The position numbers were made by a program, and so were the translations under genes. The notes below the pieces were generated by a model, which was given only the letters and a program-made list of their open reading frames with translations, did not search any database and was not told where the DNA came from. A stretch of 64,000 nucleotides of DNA from Marinobacter zhejiangensis (GTDB lineage Bacteria > Pseudomonadota > Gammaproteobacteria > Pseudomonadales > Oleiphilaceae): contig NZ_FOUE01000004.1 in assembly GCF_900114775.1 (NCBI RefSeq), forward strand, positions 62,001-126,000, written 5' to 3'. Numbering within the stretch: the stretch's first letter is position 1; each line of letters starts with the position of its first letter. Of the stretch, positions 1 through 10,534 are shown piece after piece.

Positions 1-2472
1 TTCGTCGTTAACCGCGTGGTGGAGCAGCTGCTGGTCAATCTTGACCTGATCAAACGGCAAATCCCTGAGCAGCTTCAGCGAAGAGAGCCCGCTGCCGAAG
101 CGATCCAGCACAAGGCCGACCCCAATGGCTTTTAGTCGCCTGAGAGTTTCGCTGGCGTCGCTTCGGCTGTCCGACACTATCCGTTCATCAATTTCCAATA
201 GCACCAGTGATGGGGCGAGCCGCGTATCTTTTAGGGTTTGGGTGAACAGGGCAGCCAGTTGAGGGTGGTTGTATTGCCGTGACGACAGGTTGATGCGAAT
301 GCTAATGGGCTTGTTGCTGATGGCTTGAATGGCGCGAGCCTGGAGGCAGGCATTCTGGCAGATCCATTCGCCAAGAGCCTGCATCTGACCGGTTTGTTCA
401 GCAACGTCCAGGAAGTCCTCGGGGGTGAGCAGTCCTCGGCTCGGGTGGTGCCAGCGCAATAGGACTTCCAAGCCCTCTATGTGCCCCGTCCGCGCATCAA
501 GTACGGGTTGGTAGTGCAGGTCGAGCTCCCCATTCCTGATTCCCTCGCGAAGCTCCTGTTCCAGAGTGATCTGGCGCAGCATTTCCCGGTTCATCTCTTC
601 GGAGAAAAACTGAATGTTGTTGCGCCCTGCTTTTTTGGCCCGATACATGGCCATGTCTGCGTTCTTGAGGAGTTGTTCATAGCTGTCGGCATCGTTTGGT
701 GCCAGGGTAATGCCGATGCTTGAGGTGATGATCAGCTCGCCGTTTGGCATGGATATGGGCTGCACCAACGCGTCCAGAATGGTTCGGGCAACCTTTTCAC
801 AGCCTTCTGCGCCGTTGACCTGATGCAGTAAGACCGCGAACTCGTCGCCTCCGAGCCGGCCGATGGTGTCTTCCTGCCGGACACAATTGCGCAGCCGTTG
901 AGCCATCTCCTTAAGCAGCAGATCGCCAGCGTCGTGTCCGAGTGTGTCGTTGACTCGCTTGAAATGGTCAACATCAAGGCAGATCAGGGCGCAATGGTGA
1001 TGGTGGCGTAGTGCGCTGCTGATGGCTTGTTTACAGCGGTCCTCAAACAACCGGCGGTTGGCGGTGTCCGTCAGCACATCATAGTGGGCGAGGTAGTAGA
1101 GCTGGCTCTGTGAATGGCGGATCTCAGTAATATCCTGGCCAATCATAATGACCCGACGCTGGTTCTCTTCGTATCCGGGCAGCCGGCTCAGGTTCCACAG
1201 GATGTGGTGGGTTTCCCCATTTAAACTCAGCACTTCTGTTTCGAGCGTGTCCTGACTCACGCCACTGCTGAACAGCTTGAGGATTTTCCACGCCAGCTCA
1301 TCCTGGTGTTCGGCCTGGATGAATGCGTTCGCCAGGTTGCGGCCTATGGCATCGTCCCGACTGTATCCAAACAGTGCCTCGGAGGCGCTGTTCCACTGCC
1401 GGATAACGACCTGTTCATCCACAACAACAATTGGATTAGTGGCGGTTTCGAACAATGCCCGGTAATGGCGTGAAGAGCGTTGGAATGATTTTTCGGCCTG
1501 TTGGCGAACGAATATTTCGTCCTTTAGTTCAAAATTGGTGAGCTGAAGCTCCCGGGTCCGCTGGTCAACGATGTCTTCCAGTCCGTTTTCAATCTGTTCC
1601 CGGTCCCAAAGCAGAATCCGTACATAACAGGAAACGGCGGTAATCATTGTAATGAGTGCTTCGGCGAGAATGGCGCTTCCGTCAGCCGGGCTGTTTTCAC
1701 CGACATTGAGAGAAAAGAACAACGCTGAGGCTCCGGCGATTGATATGCAGGCCATGGCGTCGGGGAGGCTGAAGCGGGTAGCTGCCCAAATGGTGACGGG
1801 GAATATGAGGTAAAGCGCCTGCATAGGGTTGTGGCTGGCCATGAGGAGCGCAAACATCAGACAGCTAAGCCAGGCGAGCCCCTCAAGCGACTGCTTTCTA
1901 AGGGTCTGGATCATTAGTAAGGGTTGAATGCACATGGCAACCGGCGCCACCAAAAGTACGCCTAGCATGTTGCTGAGCCAAAGGTGGGGCAGCACGCTAC
2001 TGGGCGGCAAGGGATCATGGGCGGCCCAGCTCAGTTGTGCAATGTAGGGGAGGGCGGCGGCAAACCCGGCCAGGGTGACGGTGCCCAGAAACCAGAGGAA
2101 ATCTGTGTAACGGTGTAAGGGGAGCTTGCCATTCCGGGATTGCCGGTAGGTCAGCCAGGCAACAAGCGACGGTATGAGTGTAAACAGGGCTGCGACCAGG
2201 AATGTCGACACTCCGGACTGAAGTGAGTCCGAGCATAGGCTGGCTGGAACCAGGGCCGCGCTCACGGTTCCAAGAATGACTGCGGGCAGGGCCTGCTTGC
2301 CATGGCGGAACAGCAGGCCAACCGCTAATCCGGCAGGAAACCAGGCCAGTGGGTAGGACAGTGTCCTATCGACAAAGGCAAGGCTACACAGTGCCAAAAC
2401 GGCAAACAGGCTCGCCCTGCTAAGCAGGTACACTGGGCGATAGTCGTATTCCGGATCCTTTGATTCAAGCAC
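1..2472 (-). CDS. MASE1-PAS-GGDEF-EAL cyclic-di-GMP protein (C-terminus beyond window)
   Basis: Membrane-bound regulator of cyclic-di-GMP; 824 codons are visible and the frame runs off the left edge. The GTG start at 2472 has AAGGA eight bases upstream. Residues about 1-290 are hydrophobic with a MASE1-like pattern (WFPAGLAVGLL near the start). A PAS domain lies around 335-450 and an intact GGDEF motif at 541-545, so diguanylate cyclase activity is likely. The EAL domain reads EVL at 669-671, a tolerated variant. The DDFGTG metal loop, however, reads DRFGSG at 790-795, replacing one conserved aspartate with arginine. I infer that the phosphodiesterase half is weak or inactive and may only bind the ligand. 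Domain order is read directly; activity is inference. Confidence 0.9.
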   Translation of the reverse strand, partial: MLESKDPEYDYRPVYLLSRASLFAVLALCSLAFVDRTLSYPLAWFPAGLAVGLLFRHGKQALPAVILGTVSAALVPASLCSDSLQSGVSTFLVAALFTLIPSLVAWLTYRQSRNGKLPLHRYTDFLWFLGTVTLAGFAAALPYIAQLSWAAHDPLPPSSVLPHLWLSNMLGVLLVAPVAMCIQPLLMIQTLRKQSLEGLAWLSCLMFALLMASHNPMQALYLIFPVTIWAATRFSLPDAMACISIAGASALFFSLNVGENSPADGSAILAEALITMITAVSCYVRILLWDREQIENGLEDIVDQRTRELQLTNFELKDEIFVRQQAEKSFQRSSRHYRALFETATNPIVVVDEQVVIRQWNSASEALFGYSRDDAIGRNLANAFIQAEHQDELAWKILKLFSSGVSQDTLETEVLSLNGETHHILWNLSRLPGYEENQRRVIMIGQDITEIRHSQSQLYYLAHYDVLTDTANRRLFEDRCKQAISSALRHHHHCALICLDVDHFKRVNDTLGHDAGDLLLKEMAQRLRNCVRQEDTIGRLGGDEFAVLLHQVNGAEGCEKVARTILDALVQPISMPNGELIITSSIGITLAPNDADSYEQLLKNADMAMYRAKKAGRNNIQFFSEEMNREMLRQITLEQELREGIRNGELDLHYQPVLDARTGHIEGLEVLLRWHHPSRGLLTPEDFLDVAEQTGQMQALGEWICQNACLQARAIQAISNKPISIRINLSSRQYNHPQLAALFTQTLKDTRLAPSLVLLEIDERIVSDSRSDASETLRRLKAIGVGLVLDRFGSGLSSLKLLRDLPFDQVKIDQQLLHHAVNDE

Positions 2473-2577
2473 GGCTTTCCTTACCTGTACTGTCTACGGC
2501 TGCGTCCCTGCGTTCTATGCCAGCCCGATCGTTCTGTCGAGATCAATAACGAAGATAACCCATGACCGCCTATGGAT

Positions 2578-3656
<1,079 letters not shown>

Positions 3657-3727
3657 GCCGACAGAGACTATTATGTGCGGTGTGAGAATTTCATTGGTAA
3701 TTACCGAAAGCGGGTTGGAGTAATCCC

Positions 3728-6028
3728 ATGACACAGGGAAACAAGGTGGTGAATCTGCAGGCCCAGCGAGCGATGGGTCAGCCCAGCCTGCCTAGCGTAT
3801 TGGTTCGGTTAAGGGACGTCTCCGGCAAAGGGCTGCGCAATGTCCTTACCCAGTTTTTTGACAGTTCCGACGATGCTCTGTTCAACCTGGCGGAAAAAGC
3901 GGGAACCAATCAGGATCAGGAAGCATTTTTTAATGCCATGCGGGAGTTGCGGCTGCGTCGCAAAAACATCACGGTGTCCATTCTCCAGTGCATGAGCCGC
4001 TCCTTTAATGAGGTTGGACGCTTTGACCCGGCCATCGGCGGGGATGAGCTGGAGGCATTCGATCAGGATTCGCTAACGTTGATGGATGATGCCGACCTGG
4101 AACAGAAGGTGGCCATCGACAACCTGACCGCCAAGCTCCGTACCCGAAATAAAGAAACGTTGGGACTGCTGGCTGCCCGGGTGCGCCACCTGCTACCCAA
4201 TATCCAGCTGGAGGACCGTCAGATTCCTCTTAGCCCGGAAGTGATCTGCAGTGGGCTGTCAGAGGCCTGCGGCGACCTCGATATTGACATCCGGGCCAAA
4301 CTGACGGTGCTCAAGCTGTTTGACCACTTGCTGACCAGCACCCTGGAAAAGCTGTATAGCGGCGCCAACCAGCTATTGGCCCAGGAGGGCGTTCTGCCCA
4401 ATCTCAAACGACCTACACCTGCGTCCAGAACAGCCGAGCAGAGCACGGTGTACAGAAATCCGCCGATGGCATCCCGAAAGCCTGACAGCGCCGGTGTCCT
4501 GCCTGTCGATTCGCGAATAACAGAGGCGATGGCGTCGGCCAGAGGACAGGCAACGTTCTCTGAACTCAGTGCCTTGCTGCACCAGGAGGGTATTGGTGTT
4601 GCCGACGGTGGGGGTTCGGGGCGAGTGGAGCTCGACACCCATGGGCTGATGACCATGCTGAGTGATCTCCAGAAGCCTGCAGCTGAACTGCAGTCTCAGG
4701 CACCGGGTTCACTGTCTGAGCAGCTTAAGATTGTGCTGCACCCGGCGTCCGGGCAAGGCTATTCGGTCAGGCAGGTCGATAATGATGTCATTAACCTGGT
4801 GTCCATGCTGTTCGATTTTATTCTTGAGGATCGGCAGCTGGCCGCACCCATGAAAGCCCTGATTGCCCGGTTGCAGATTCCGGTGCTGAAAGTCGCCCTT
4901 GTCGACCAGGGCTTTTTCAATCGTGGCGGTCACCCCGCTCGCAAACTGCTCAATGAGCTGGCCCTCGCAGCGATTGGTTGGGTCGAGAAGCCTGAAGGTC
5001 AGCGGGACCCGCTGAAAGACAAGATTGAGTGGGTGGTTTGCAGCCTGCTCGATAACTTTTCTGACAACGTCGATTTGTTTGGTGAGTTGCTGGCTGACTT
5101 CAGCCGTTTCATGGATCTCGATCGGCGTCGCCGGGAACTGGTGGAGCAGCGTCTTAAAGATGCTGAAGAAGGCCGCGCCCTGCAAGAACGGGCCAAGACG
5201 GTTGTGGACGAGACGTTGGCAGAGGTTGTTGGGGATCGTGACCTGCCGGATGTGGTCCGTTCATTACTGAGCGAACCCTGGCGGAAATACCTGCAATGGT
5301 TAATCTTGCGTAAGGGCGATAACAGCCCGGAGTGGGCTGCGGCTGTGGAACTGAGTGGCCGCTTGGTATGGAGCGTGGCTCCGGCACCCTATGATGCCAA
5401 TACCCGAACCGAGTTGCTGCGAGCCATCCCGGGGATCGTCGATGGGTTGCGTAAGGGTCTGCAAACAATCTCCTGGGACCCGTTTGCGACCGACAACACC
5501 ATACGTGACCTTGAACTCGCGCATGTGGATGTGTTCCAGCAACTGGTCACCAGCAAAGCGGAAGTCGCCAGCACCGAAGCCGCGGTGGAAGCCGTCGCGC
5601 CTGAAGCTGCCACCCTCGAAACCAGCGTGTCAGACGCTGGTGATCCTGTCGGGGCTGAGGCGACGATGCCTGAAGGTGTTCCAGACCTCGCAGTAGCGCC
5701 CCTGGCGGCAGCAGGCGATAGCGCTGCTGAGGAAGTTGATGAGGCGTATGCGGCCTGGCTTTCCAAGGCGGACTCCCTGCCGGTCGGGTCGTGGGTTGAA
5801 TTGCTGTCAGGTGACAACCGAGTGCGTTGTAAACTGGCAGCGTTTATCAAAGCGACCGGAAAGTTCATCTTCGTTAACCGGAGTGGGGCCAAGGTGGCTG
5901 AGCTGCATCGGGAGGAGCTGGCACGATCCCTGGCCGATGGCAAAATTTCGATGCTGGACGACGGTTTGATTTTCGACCGGGCATTGGAGTCCATCATCGA
6001 TAACCTGAGGCACAGTCGTCGGGACTGA
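3728..6028 (+). CDS. DUF1631 family protein
   Basis: A 766-residue, acidic, mostly helical cytosolic protein of the DUF1631 family (function not established). The ATG start has GGAG eight bases upstream. No signal peptide or membrane segment is visible. An alanine/glutamate-rich linker at about 610-670 precedes a compact C-terminal region (about 680-766, from LPVGSWVEL), which may be a small beta-barrel reminiscent of a PilZ fold; that last point is a guess. It is followed by ampD and ampE in the same order as in Pseudomonas, where a DUF1631 gene also sits between nadC and ampD. No direct role in peptidoglycan recycling can be read from it. Confidence 0.85.
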   Translation: MTQGNKVVNLQAQRAMGQPSLPSVLVRLRDVSGKGLRNVLTQFFDSSDDALFNLAEKAGTNQDQEAFFNAMRELRLRRKNITVSILQCMSRSFNEVGRFDPAIGGDELEAFDQDSLTLMDDADLEQKVAIDNLTAKLRTRNKETLGLLAARVRHLLPNIQLEDRQIPLSPEVICSGLSEACGDLDIDIRAKLTVLKLFDHLLTSTLEKLYSGANQLLAQEGVLPNLKRPTPASRTAEQSTVYRNPPMASRKPDSAGVLPVDSRITEAMASARGQATFSELSALLHQEGIGVADGGGSGRVELDTHGLMTMLSDLQKPAAELQSQAPGSLSEQLKIVLHPASGQGYSVRQVDNDVINLVSMLFDFILEDRQLAAPMKALIARLQIPVLKVALVDQGFFNRGGHPARKLLNELALAAIGWVEKPEGQRDPLKDKIEWVVCSLLDNFSDNVDLFGELLADFSRFMDLDRRRRELVEQRLKDAEEGRALQERAKTVVDETLAEVVGDRDLPDVVRSLLSEPWRKYLQWLILRKGDNSPEWAAAVELSGRLVWSVAPAPYDANTRTELLRAIPGIVDGLRKGLQTISWDPFATDNTIRDLELAHVDVFQQLVTSKAEVASTEAAVEAVAPEAATLETSVSDAGDPVGAEATMPEGVPDLAVAPLAAAGDSAAEEVDEAYAAWLSKADSLPVGSWVELLSGDNRVRCKLAAFIKATGKFIFVNRSGAKVAELHREELARSLADGKISMLDDGLIFDRALESIIDNLRHSRRD

Positions 6029-6105
6029 TGCCTTGTGGCAGGGGCTGGTCGTCACTAGTAAGGCAGTTGCGAATGTGCTTCAATTTGAAGCATTAACCAC
6101 TTGCG

Positions 6106-6738
6106 TTGGTAGCAGTTTATCCAGCGCCCAGGCTTTGTGGGCAAGCTTTGACCTCCTCAAAAAGAACAACGTCTGACTCGCCGGCGTCCCGGGTTCGGGC
6201 CACTGGCATTCTTCCTGACGCCCGATGGTGTCCTTCACCGAACTACGGCGATAGGCCAGGCGGTACCGCTATTTCCCTCCTGGTTGTTCACAATATCAGC
6301 CTTCCCCCTGGGCAGTTTGGTGGCGACCAGATTGAGCGGTTTTTCTGCAACCGCCTTGACCCTTCCGAACACCCCTATTTCGAGACAATTGCGGGCCTTC
6401 AGGTGTCTGCCCACCTGTTGATCCGGCGGGATGGTTCAGTCGTTCAGTTCGTAAACCTGAAAGATCGGGCCTGGCATGCGGGGCGCTCCAGTTTCTGTGG
6501 CCAGGAGGAGTGTAATGACTACTCGATTGGCATTGAGCTAGAGGGGGCGGATGATGTCCCTTACGCACAGCCGCAATACCACGCTCTGGCCAGGGTTGCC
6601 AGCCTGATCATGGCGGCATGGCCAGAGATCACTCAGGATCGCATTACTGGTCACAGCGACATCGCGCCTGGCCGCAAGACCGATCCCGGGCCTGCTTTTG
6701 ACTGGGAACATTTTCGTCATCGCCTTGCCGGGCACTAG
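6106..6738 (+). CDS. ampD: 1,6-anhydro-N-acetylmuramyl-L-alanine amidase AmpD
   Basis: Cytosolic zinc amidase that removes the peptide from anhydro-muropeptides during cell-wall recycling; its loss derepresses AmpC-type beta-lactamase in species that have ampR/ampC. Zinc ligands and catalytic residues are visible: His in VVHNISLPPGQFG, Glu in SIGIELEG, and His/Asp in ITGHSDIAPGRKTDPGPAF. The start is unclear. The conserved part begins at about codon 34 (ATGILPDARWCPSPNY), yet no ATG or GTG occurs between the in-frame stop at 6094 and that point. Only TTG codons at 6106 and 6148 are available. I list the first; the shorter one gives a length nearer the usual 180-190 residues. Confidence 0.9.
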   Translation: MVAVYPAPRLCGQALTSSKRTTSDSPASRVRATGILPDARWCPSPNYGDRPGGTAISLLVVHNISLPPGQFGGDQIERFFCNRLDPSEHPYFETIAGLQVSAHLLIRRDGSVVQFVNLKDRAWHAGRSSFCGQEECNDYSIGIELEGADDVPYAQPQYHALARVASLIMAAWPEITQDRITGHSDIAPGRKTDPGPAFDWEHFRHRLAGH

Positions 6739-6755
6739 TTGAGGTTGAACGTACT

Positions 6756-7637
6756 ATGCCATTGCTGATTTTTCTGTTGGCCTACGTCGCTCGCCGCCGC
6801 CTTGATGCGATGGGGCGCTTCGATATGGATCCTTTTTTTTCCTCGATGTTCAAGCGAGTTGCGCCAGACTCGGGGGACGACAACGGTGCTGCGGGAGTGT
6901 TTCTGGTTGCGTTCGCCGGGCTGGGGCTGATTGTGCTGGAGTGGACGGTAGCGAGCCGAGGTTGGTCTGTTCTGAGTTATCCGGTTGATCTTTTCCTGTT
7001 GCTGGTACTGATGGGCATTCCTGGCTGGCAGGGCGCGTTAAAGGTTTACGGCGATGCCTGGTTGCGGGGGGATATGCAGGCGGCCTGGCACCATGTCAGA
7101 GATTACTTGCCTCCGGCCGAACGTGGTCAAGGGGTATCACCGGACGCTATGCACCTGTCGTTTTCCAGCCAATTGCTGACGGTCGTCTTCGAACGCTATT
7201 TCCTGGTGGTCTTCTGGTACGTCATTGGCGGCATAGGGTTAGCAGTGTTTGTTCGCGGTGTCGTTGCACTCAGAGACCTCTGGCCACAGCCCGCTGTGCG
7301 CGACCGGTTTTCCCTGCTGGTTGAGATTGTTGCCTGGCTGCCCGCACGCCTGCTGTCATTCAGCTTTGGCCTCGCCGGCGATTTCCCCGGCTGGCTCAAG
7401 GAGGGGCGCCGTTATGCGTTCATGCCTTCTGTCAATGCCCGGACCGTATTGTTTAGCGGTGCAAACAGTGCCTTGACCGGTTATGCGCTGAACCCCAAAC
7501 GCTTTGCCAGCCTGCACCCGGATGAGTGGCTGGAATTTGGTGGGCGGAGCTTGAATGCCATTCGCGATTTACTCAATCGCAGCATGGTGGTCTGGGTGTG
7601 CCTGCTTGCTCTGCTGGTGATCGCTGGTTGGTTGTGA
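6756..7637 (+). CDS. ampE: Regulatory signalling membrane protein AmpE
   Basis: Integral inner-membrane protein of 293 residues, 17 bases after ampD, so very probably co-transcribed. It shows an N-terminal hydrophobic helix (PLLIFLLAYVARRR), further membrane segments around 45-60, 75-90 and 150-170, and a C-terminal helix (VWVCLLALLVIAGWL). The central region resembles the CobD/CbiB-like AmpE family. AmpE is classically paired with AmpD in beta-lactamase signalling, though its biochemical activity is not established. Identity comes from position plus sequence character. Confidence 0.9.
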   Translation: MPLLIFLLAYVARRRLDAMGRFDMDPFFSSMFKRVAPDSGDDNGAAGVFLVAFAGLGLIVLEWTVASRGWSVLSYPVDLFLLLVLMGIPGWQGALKVYGDAWLRGDMQAAWHHVRDYLPPAERGQGVSPDAMHLSFSSQLLTVVFERYFLVVFWYVIGGIGLAVFVRGVVALRDLWPQPAVRDRFSLLVEIVAWLPARLLSFSFGLAGDFPGWLKEGRRYAFMPSVNARTVLFSGANSALTGYALNPKRFASLHPDEWLEFGGRSLNAIRDLLNRSMVVWVCLLALLVIAGWL

Positions 7638-7704
7638 GCTGCATTTGACCCGCGGATTCTGGTGGGAATAACGACATTACATAAAATTTTACAGTCAATT
7701 GGCC

Positions 7705-7732
7705 TAAAGATTTGCCAGAATAGTGCGACAAC
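7705..7732 (+). promoter_or_regulatory. Possible sigma-28 (FliA) type promoter for the chemoreceptor
   Basis: TAAA at 7705-7708 followed 16 bases later by GCGACAAC resembles the flagellar sigma-28 consensus (TAAA, about 15 bases, GCCGATAA), with two or three mismatches and one extra spacer base. It lies about 100 bases before the chemoreceptor start, in an AT-rich leader, which fits a chemotaxis gene. Weak evidence. Confidence 0.3.
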
Positions 7733-7833
7733 TTAAGTAGCAGCCTAAAACTTTGGGCTTAAATAACCAAAAAAAACCAAGAATCATAAAAACAAGAATT
7801 CCAACGGAAGTTGCCCGTGCTGGGGGAGATTGC

Positions 7834-9864
7834 GTGAAGAGTTTCATCTATCCTGCGGTAGCGCTGATGAACCGGCTGCCCATGTTCTATAAGTTCAGCT
7901 TGATCAGCATTCTGTTTCTGCTCCCTATCGGGGGGCTTTCATACCTTGTCGTTAGCGCGCTGAACCAGTCTGTGAGCACACTGACCCGTGAGATCGAAGG
8001 GCTTGAGCATGTGCGTCAGGTGGATCATTTGCTTGAGGCGGCTTATCGCTATCGTGACTACCGTGCCGCCGGTAAGGTCAAGAATGAGGCTGGCCTGATC
8101 AGCGAGTCCGAACAGGCGGCAGAAGATATCGAACAGGCGCTGGCTCAGCTGGTGTCCGGAAGTTCCGAGTTTGATGTCGACGGCAACTGGCTCCAGCAGG
8201 TTGAGAGTCTGCAGTCTGAGTGGGCCCGTCTGCGTAGCGAAGATGCCTACCTTGGCAATGTCGAGCCTCAGTTCAACTACTATCAGGAGTTTGTTCAGAA
8301 AGCCCGCGCCTTGCTGACGTCCACCCTAGAAATTTCGGGGCTGGGGCAGGATGCTTCTCAGGAAAACCTGGTCCTGCTGAAACTGCTCAATGAAACGTCC
8401 CAGGACGCCAGGGGAGTCATGGGTAAGGCGCGTAGCTTCGGAGTCTTTGCGCTTCTGGAAGGGCAGGTAGGGTACGCCCTTAGTGAGGTCCTGAACGAAG
8501 TCTACGACGGCATGACCAATGGCTACGCCCAGTTTGGTCCGGCGCTGGCGGTTGCGGTCGGTGCCTCCAGCCGATTTGGCTCTGAAGCCGATGGCTTACT
8601 TGAGGACGCAAATGAGAGCCTGATGGTGGTCCGGGACTCTCTCGATGTGAACGTGATTACGCCCATGCGCCTTGAAATGCCCTGGCGCGACTTTACCAAT
8701 GGGGTGGCAAGTCAGTTCGATTACCTCACCGAATTGAACCAGTTGGCACTGGGGGTTGTAGAAGAGAACATCAATGGCCGTCTGGTGGATGAGACCAACC
8801 AGCGTACCTTTATTTTCGTGGCGCTGGCGATTGTATTGCTGGTGGTGGTGTACCTGTACGTAGGCTTCTTTGTGTCGGTCCGCACTGCGATTGGCCGGTT
8901 CAGCGATGCGGCCCGTACGGTGGCCGCTGGTGACATGACTGTCAGGATTGACCTCGATAACCGGGACGAGCTTGGTAGCCTGACCACCGAGTTCAATAAT
9001 ATGACCAGTAAAATGGCGGACCTGATCCGCTCTGTCAGCGCCACAACGGCGGATGTGGATCAGCAGGCGAGCCGGGTCAACGACACCGCAGCGATGAGCA
9101 GTGAAGCCTCTGCCCGCCAGATGGATGAGACCAATCAGATCACCGACGCTATGCAGCAGATGGTGGATGCAGTTCAGGAAGTGGCGGAAAGTGCGCTGCG
9201 GGTGTCTGACAGCGCGGGTGGGGCGGAGCGTGATACTGAAACAGGTCGGGATGTGGTTGCTGATACGGTGAATACCATCAACCAGCTGGCGACTGAGATC
9301 AACGGTGCGGTTGAGGTAATCAATCGGGTCAGTCAGGACAGCGACAGCATCAGCCAGGTGCTGGTCGAGATCAAGGCTATTGCTGAACAGACCAACCTGC
9401 TGGCCCTGAATGCTGCCATTGAAGCGGCTAGAGCAGGGGAGCAGGGTCGAGGGTTCGCCGTGGTGGCTGACGAGGTGCGTTCATTGTCTCAGCGTACCCA
9501 CAAATCGACGGAAGAAATTGAGGGTATGATTTCCCGGCTGCAAAGCGGTGTGAAGGATGCTGTGGCAGCCATGACCAACAGCCACCAGGTGACCGAAACC
9601 ACGGTTGGAAAATCGGCTGAGGTAACCGAAGCCCTGGATCGCATCGCCCAGGGAATCAGCACCATTGTCGATATGAGTCACCAGATTGCCCAGGCAGCGG
9701 AGGAACAGTCCGCGGTGGCGAAGAACGTCAATACCAACGTTGAGCAGATTGGCACCCTGGGACAGCGTACCGCGGCGAATGCGGAGGAAACTCTGGGGGC
9801 GTCCCGTGAGATGTCTGACCTGACGGCATCTCTGCAGCGCCTGGTAGAAGCGTTCAAGGTCTGA
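7834..9864 (+). CDS. Methyl-accepting chemotaxis protein
   Basis: Transmembrane chemoreceptor of 676 residues. I chose GTG at 7834 because GGGGGAG ends five bases upstream; the frame stays open to a TTG at 7753 without a good binding site. TM1 is near residues 18-40, followed by a helical periplasmic sensor region (about 40-325). TM2 is at about 327-348, a HAMP domain follows to about 402, and then the cytoplasmic signalling domain. The conserved hairpin tip, [20 protein letters not shown] and onward, lies around 516-550. The ligand cannot be deduced. There is no C-terminal pentapeptide tether for CheR. Confidence 0.95.
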   Translation: MKSFIYPAVALMNRLPMFYKFSLISILFLLPIGGLSYLVVSALNQSVSTLTREIEGLEHVRQVDHLLEAAYRYRDYRAAGKVKNEAGLISESEQAAEDIEQALAQLVSGSSEFDVDGNWLQQVESLQSEWARLRSEDAYLGNVEPQFNYYQEFVQKARALLTSTLEISGLGQDASQENLVLLKLLNETSQDARGVMGKARSFGVFALLEGQVGYALSEVLNEVYDGMTNGYAQFGPALAVAVGASSRFGSEADGLLEDANESLMVVRDSLDVNVITPMRLEMPWRDFTNGVASQFDYLTELNQLALGVVEENINGRLVDETNQRTFIFVALAIVLLVVVYLYVGFFVSVRTAIGRFSDAARTVAAGDMTVRIDLDNRDELGSLTTEFNNMTSKMADLIRSVSATTADVDQQASRVNDTAAMSSEASARQMDETNQITDAMQQMVDAVQEVAESALRVSDSAGGAERDTETGRDVVADTVNTINQLATEINGAVEVINRVSQDSDSISQVLVEIKAIAEQTNLLALNAAIEAARAGEQGRGFAVVADEVRSLSQRTHKSTEEIEGMISRLQSGVKDAVAAMTNSHQVTETTVGKSAEVTEALDRIAQGISTIVDMSHQIAQAAEEQSAVAKNVNTNVEQIGTLGQRTAANAEETLGASREMSDLTASLQRLVEAFKV

Positions 9865-9901
9865 GTGGCTAAACCACGGTAGCGAGATCGAGATAGGTAG
9901 G

Positions 9902-9919
9902 GCCTGACGTTCGTCAGGC
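9902..9919. terminator. Perfect hairpin between converging genes
   Basis: GCCTGACG TT CGTCAGGC is a perfect 8-base inverted repeat with almost no loop (7 pairs with a GTTC tetraloop). It sits between the converging chemoreceptor and adenosyltransferase genes. There is no T-run on either side, so it is either a weak bidirectional terminator or an mRNA 3'-end stabiliser. Confidence 0.4.
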
Positions 9920-9948
9920 GCAGGTCCGGTTTGCGGGAGTCGGAGTGA

Positions 9949-10515
9949 TCAGTCTCCCTGTAGATCGGATTTTTTTTGTTCCCACAGAATTTCCTCACCG
10001 CCGTTGCGACGGGCTAATACCCTTGCCACGACGAACAGTAGATCAGACAGACGGTTCAGATATTGGCGGGCTTCATCGTTGATGGTTTCTTCCTGACCAA
10101 GGGCGACGACGATCCGCTCGCCTCGACGACACACCGCTCTTGCCAGATGACATTGCGCCGCTGCTGGTGAACCGCCTGGCAGGATGAAGTTTTTCAGTGC
10201 CGGCAGCTCCTCATTATGGTGGTCCAGCGTCTGTTCCAGCCAATGGATGTGGTCAGGGCTGATGATTCGGCTGCCGGGGATGGCGAATTCTCCGCCCAGG
10301 TCAAAGAGGTGGTGCTGGATTCGGCGAAGCGGGTCAATGAAGGTATCGTCGGCTGTCAGGCCTTCCAGCAGCAGCCCCAGATGGCAGTTGAGTTCATCGA
10401 CTGTGCCCATCGCCTCAACCCGTAGGGCGTTCTTGGGGATTCTGTTACCGTCTGCCAGACCGGTGGAGCCATCGTCACCGGTTCGGGTGTAGATCTTCGA
10501 AAGTCGGTTGCCCAT
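9949..10515 (-). CDS. Cob(I)yrinic acid a,c-diamide adenosyltransferase, PduO type
   Basis: Transfers the 5'-deoxyadenosyl group from ATP to cob(I)alamin, making adenosylcobalamin. The 188-residue length is typical. N-terminal SKIYTRTGDDGSTGL is the ATP-binding signature, with VEAMGTVDELN following, and the C-terminal RYLNRLSDLLFVVARVLARR helix is characteristic of PduO-type enzymes. It lies 19 bases after panE and probably ends the pepA-holC-valS-panE transcript. No other cobalamin gene is nearby, so a scavenging or repair role is plausible. Confidence 0.93.
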   Translation of the reverse strand: MGNRLSKIYTRTGDDGSTGLADGNRIPKNALRVEAMGTVDELNCHLGLLLEGLTADDTFIDPLRRIQHHLFDLGGEFAIPGSRIISPDHIHWLEQTLDHHNEELPALKNFILPGGSPAAAQCHLARAVCRRGERIVVALGQEETINDEARQYLNRLSDLLFVVARVLARRNGGEEILWEQKKSDLQGD

Positions 10516-10534
10516 TCAGGTGTGTCCTGTGTCG

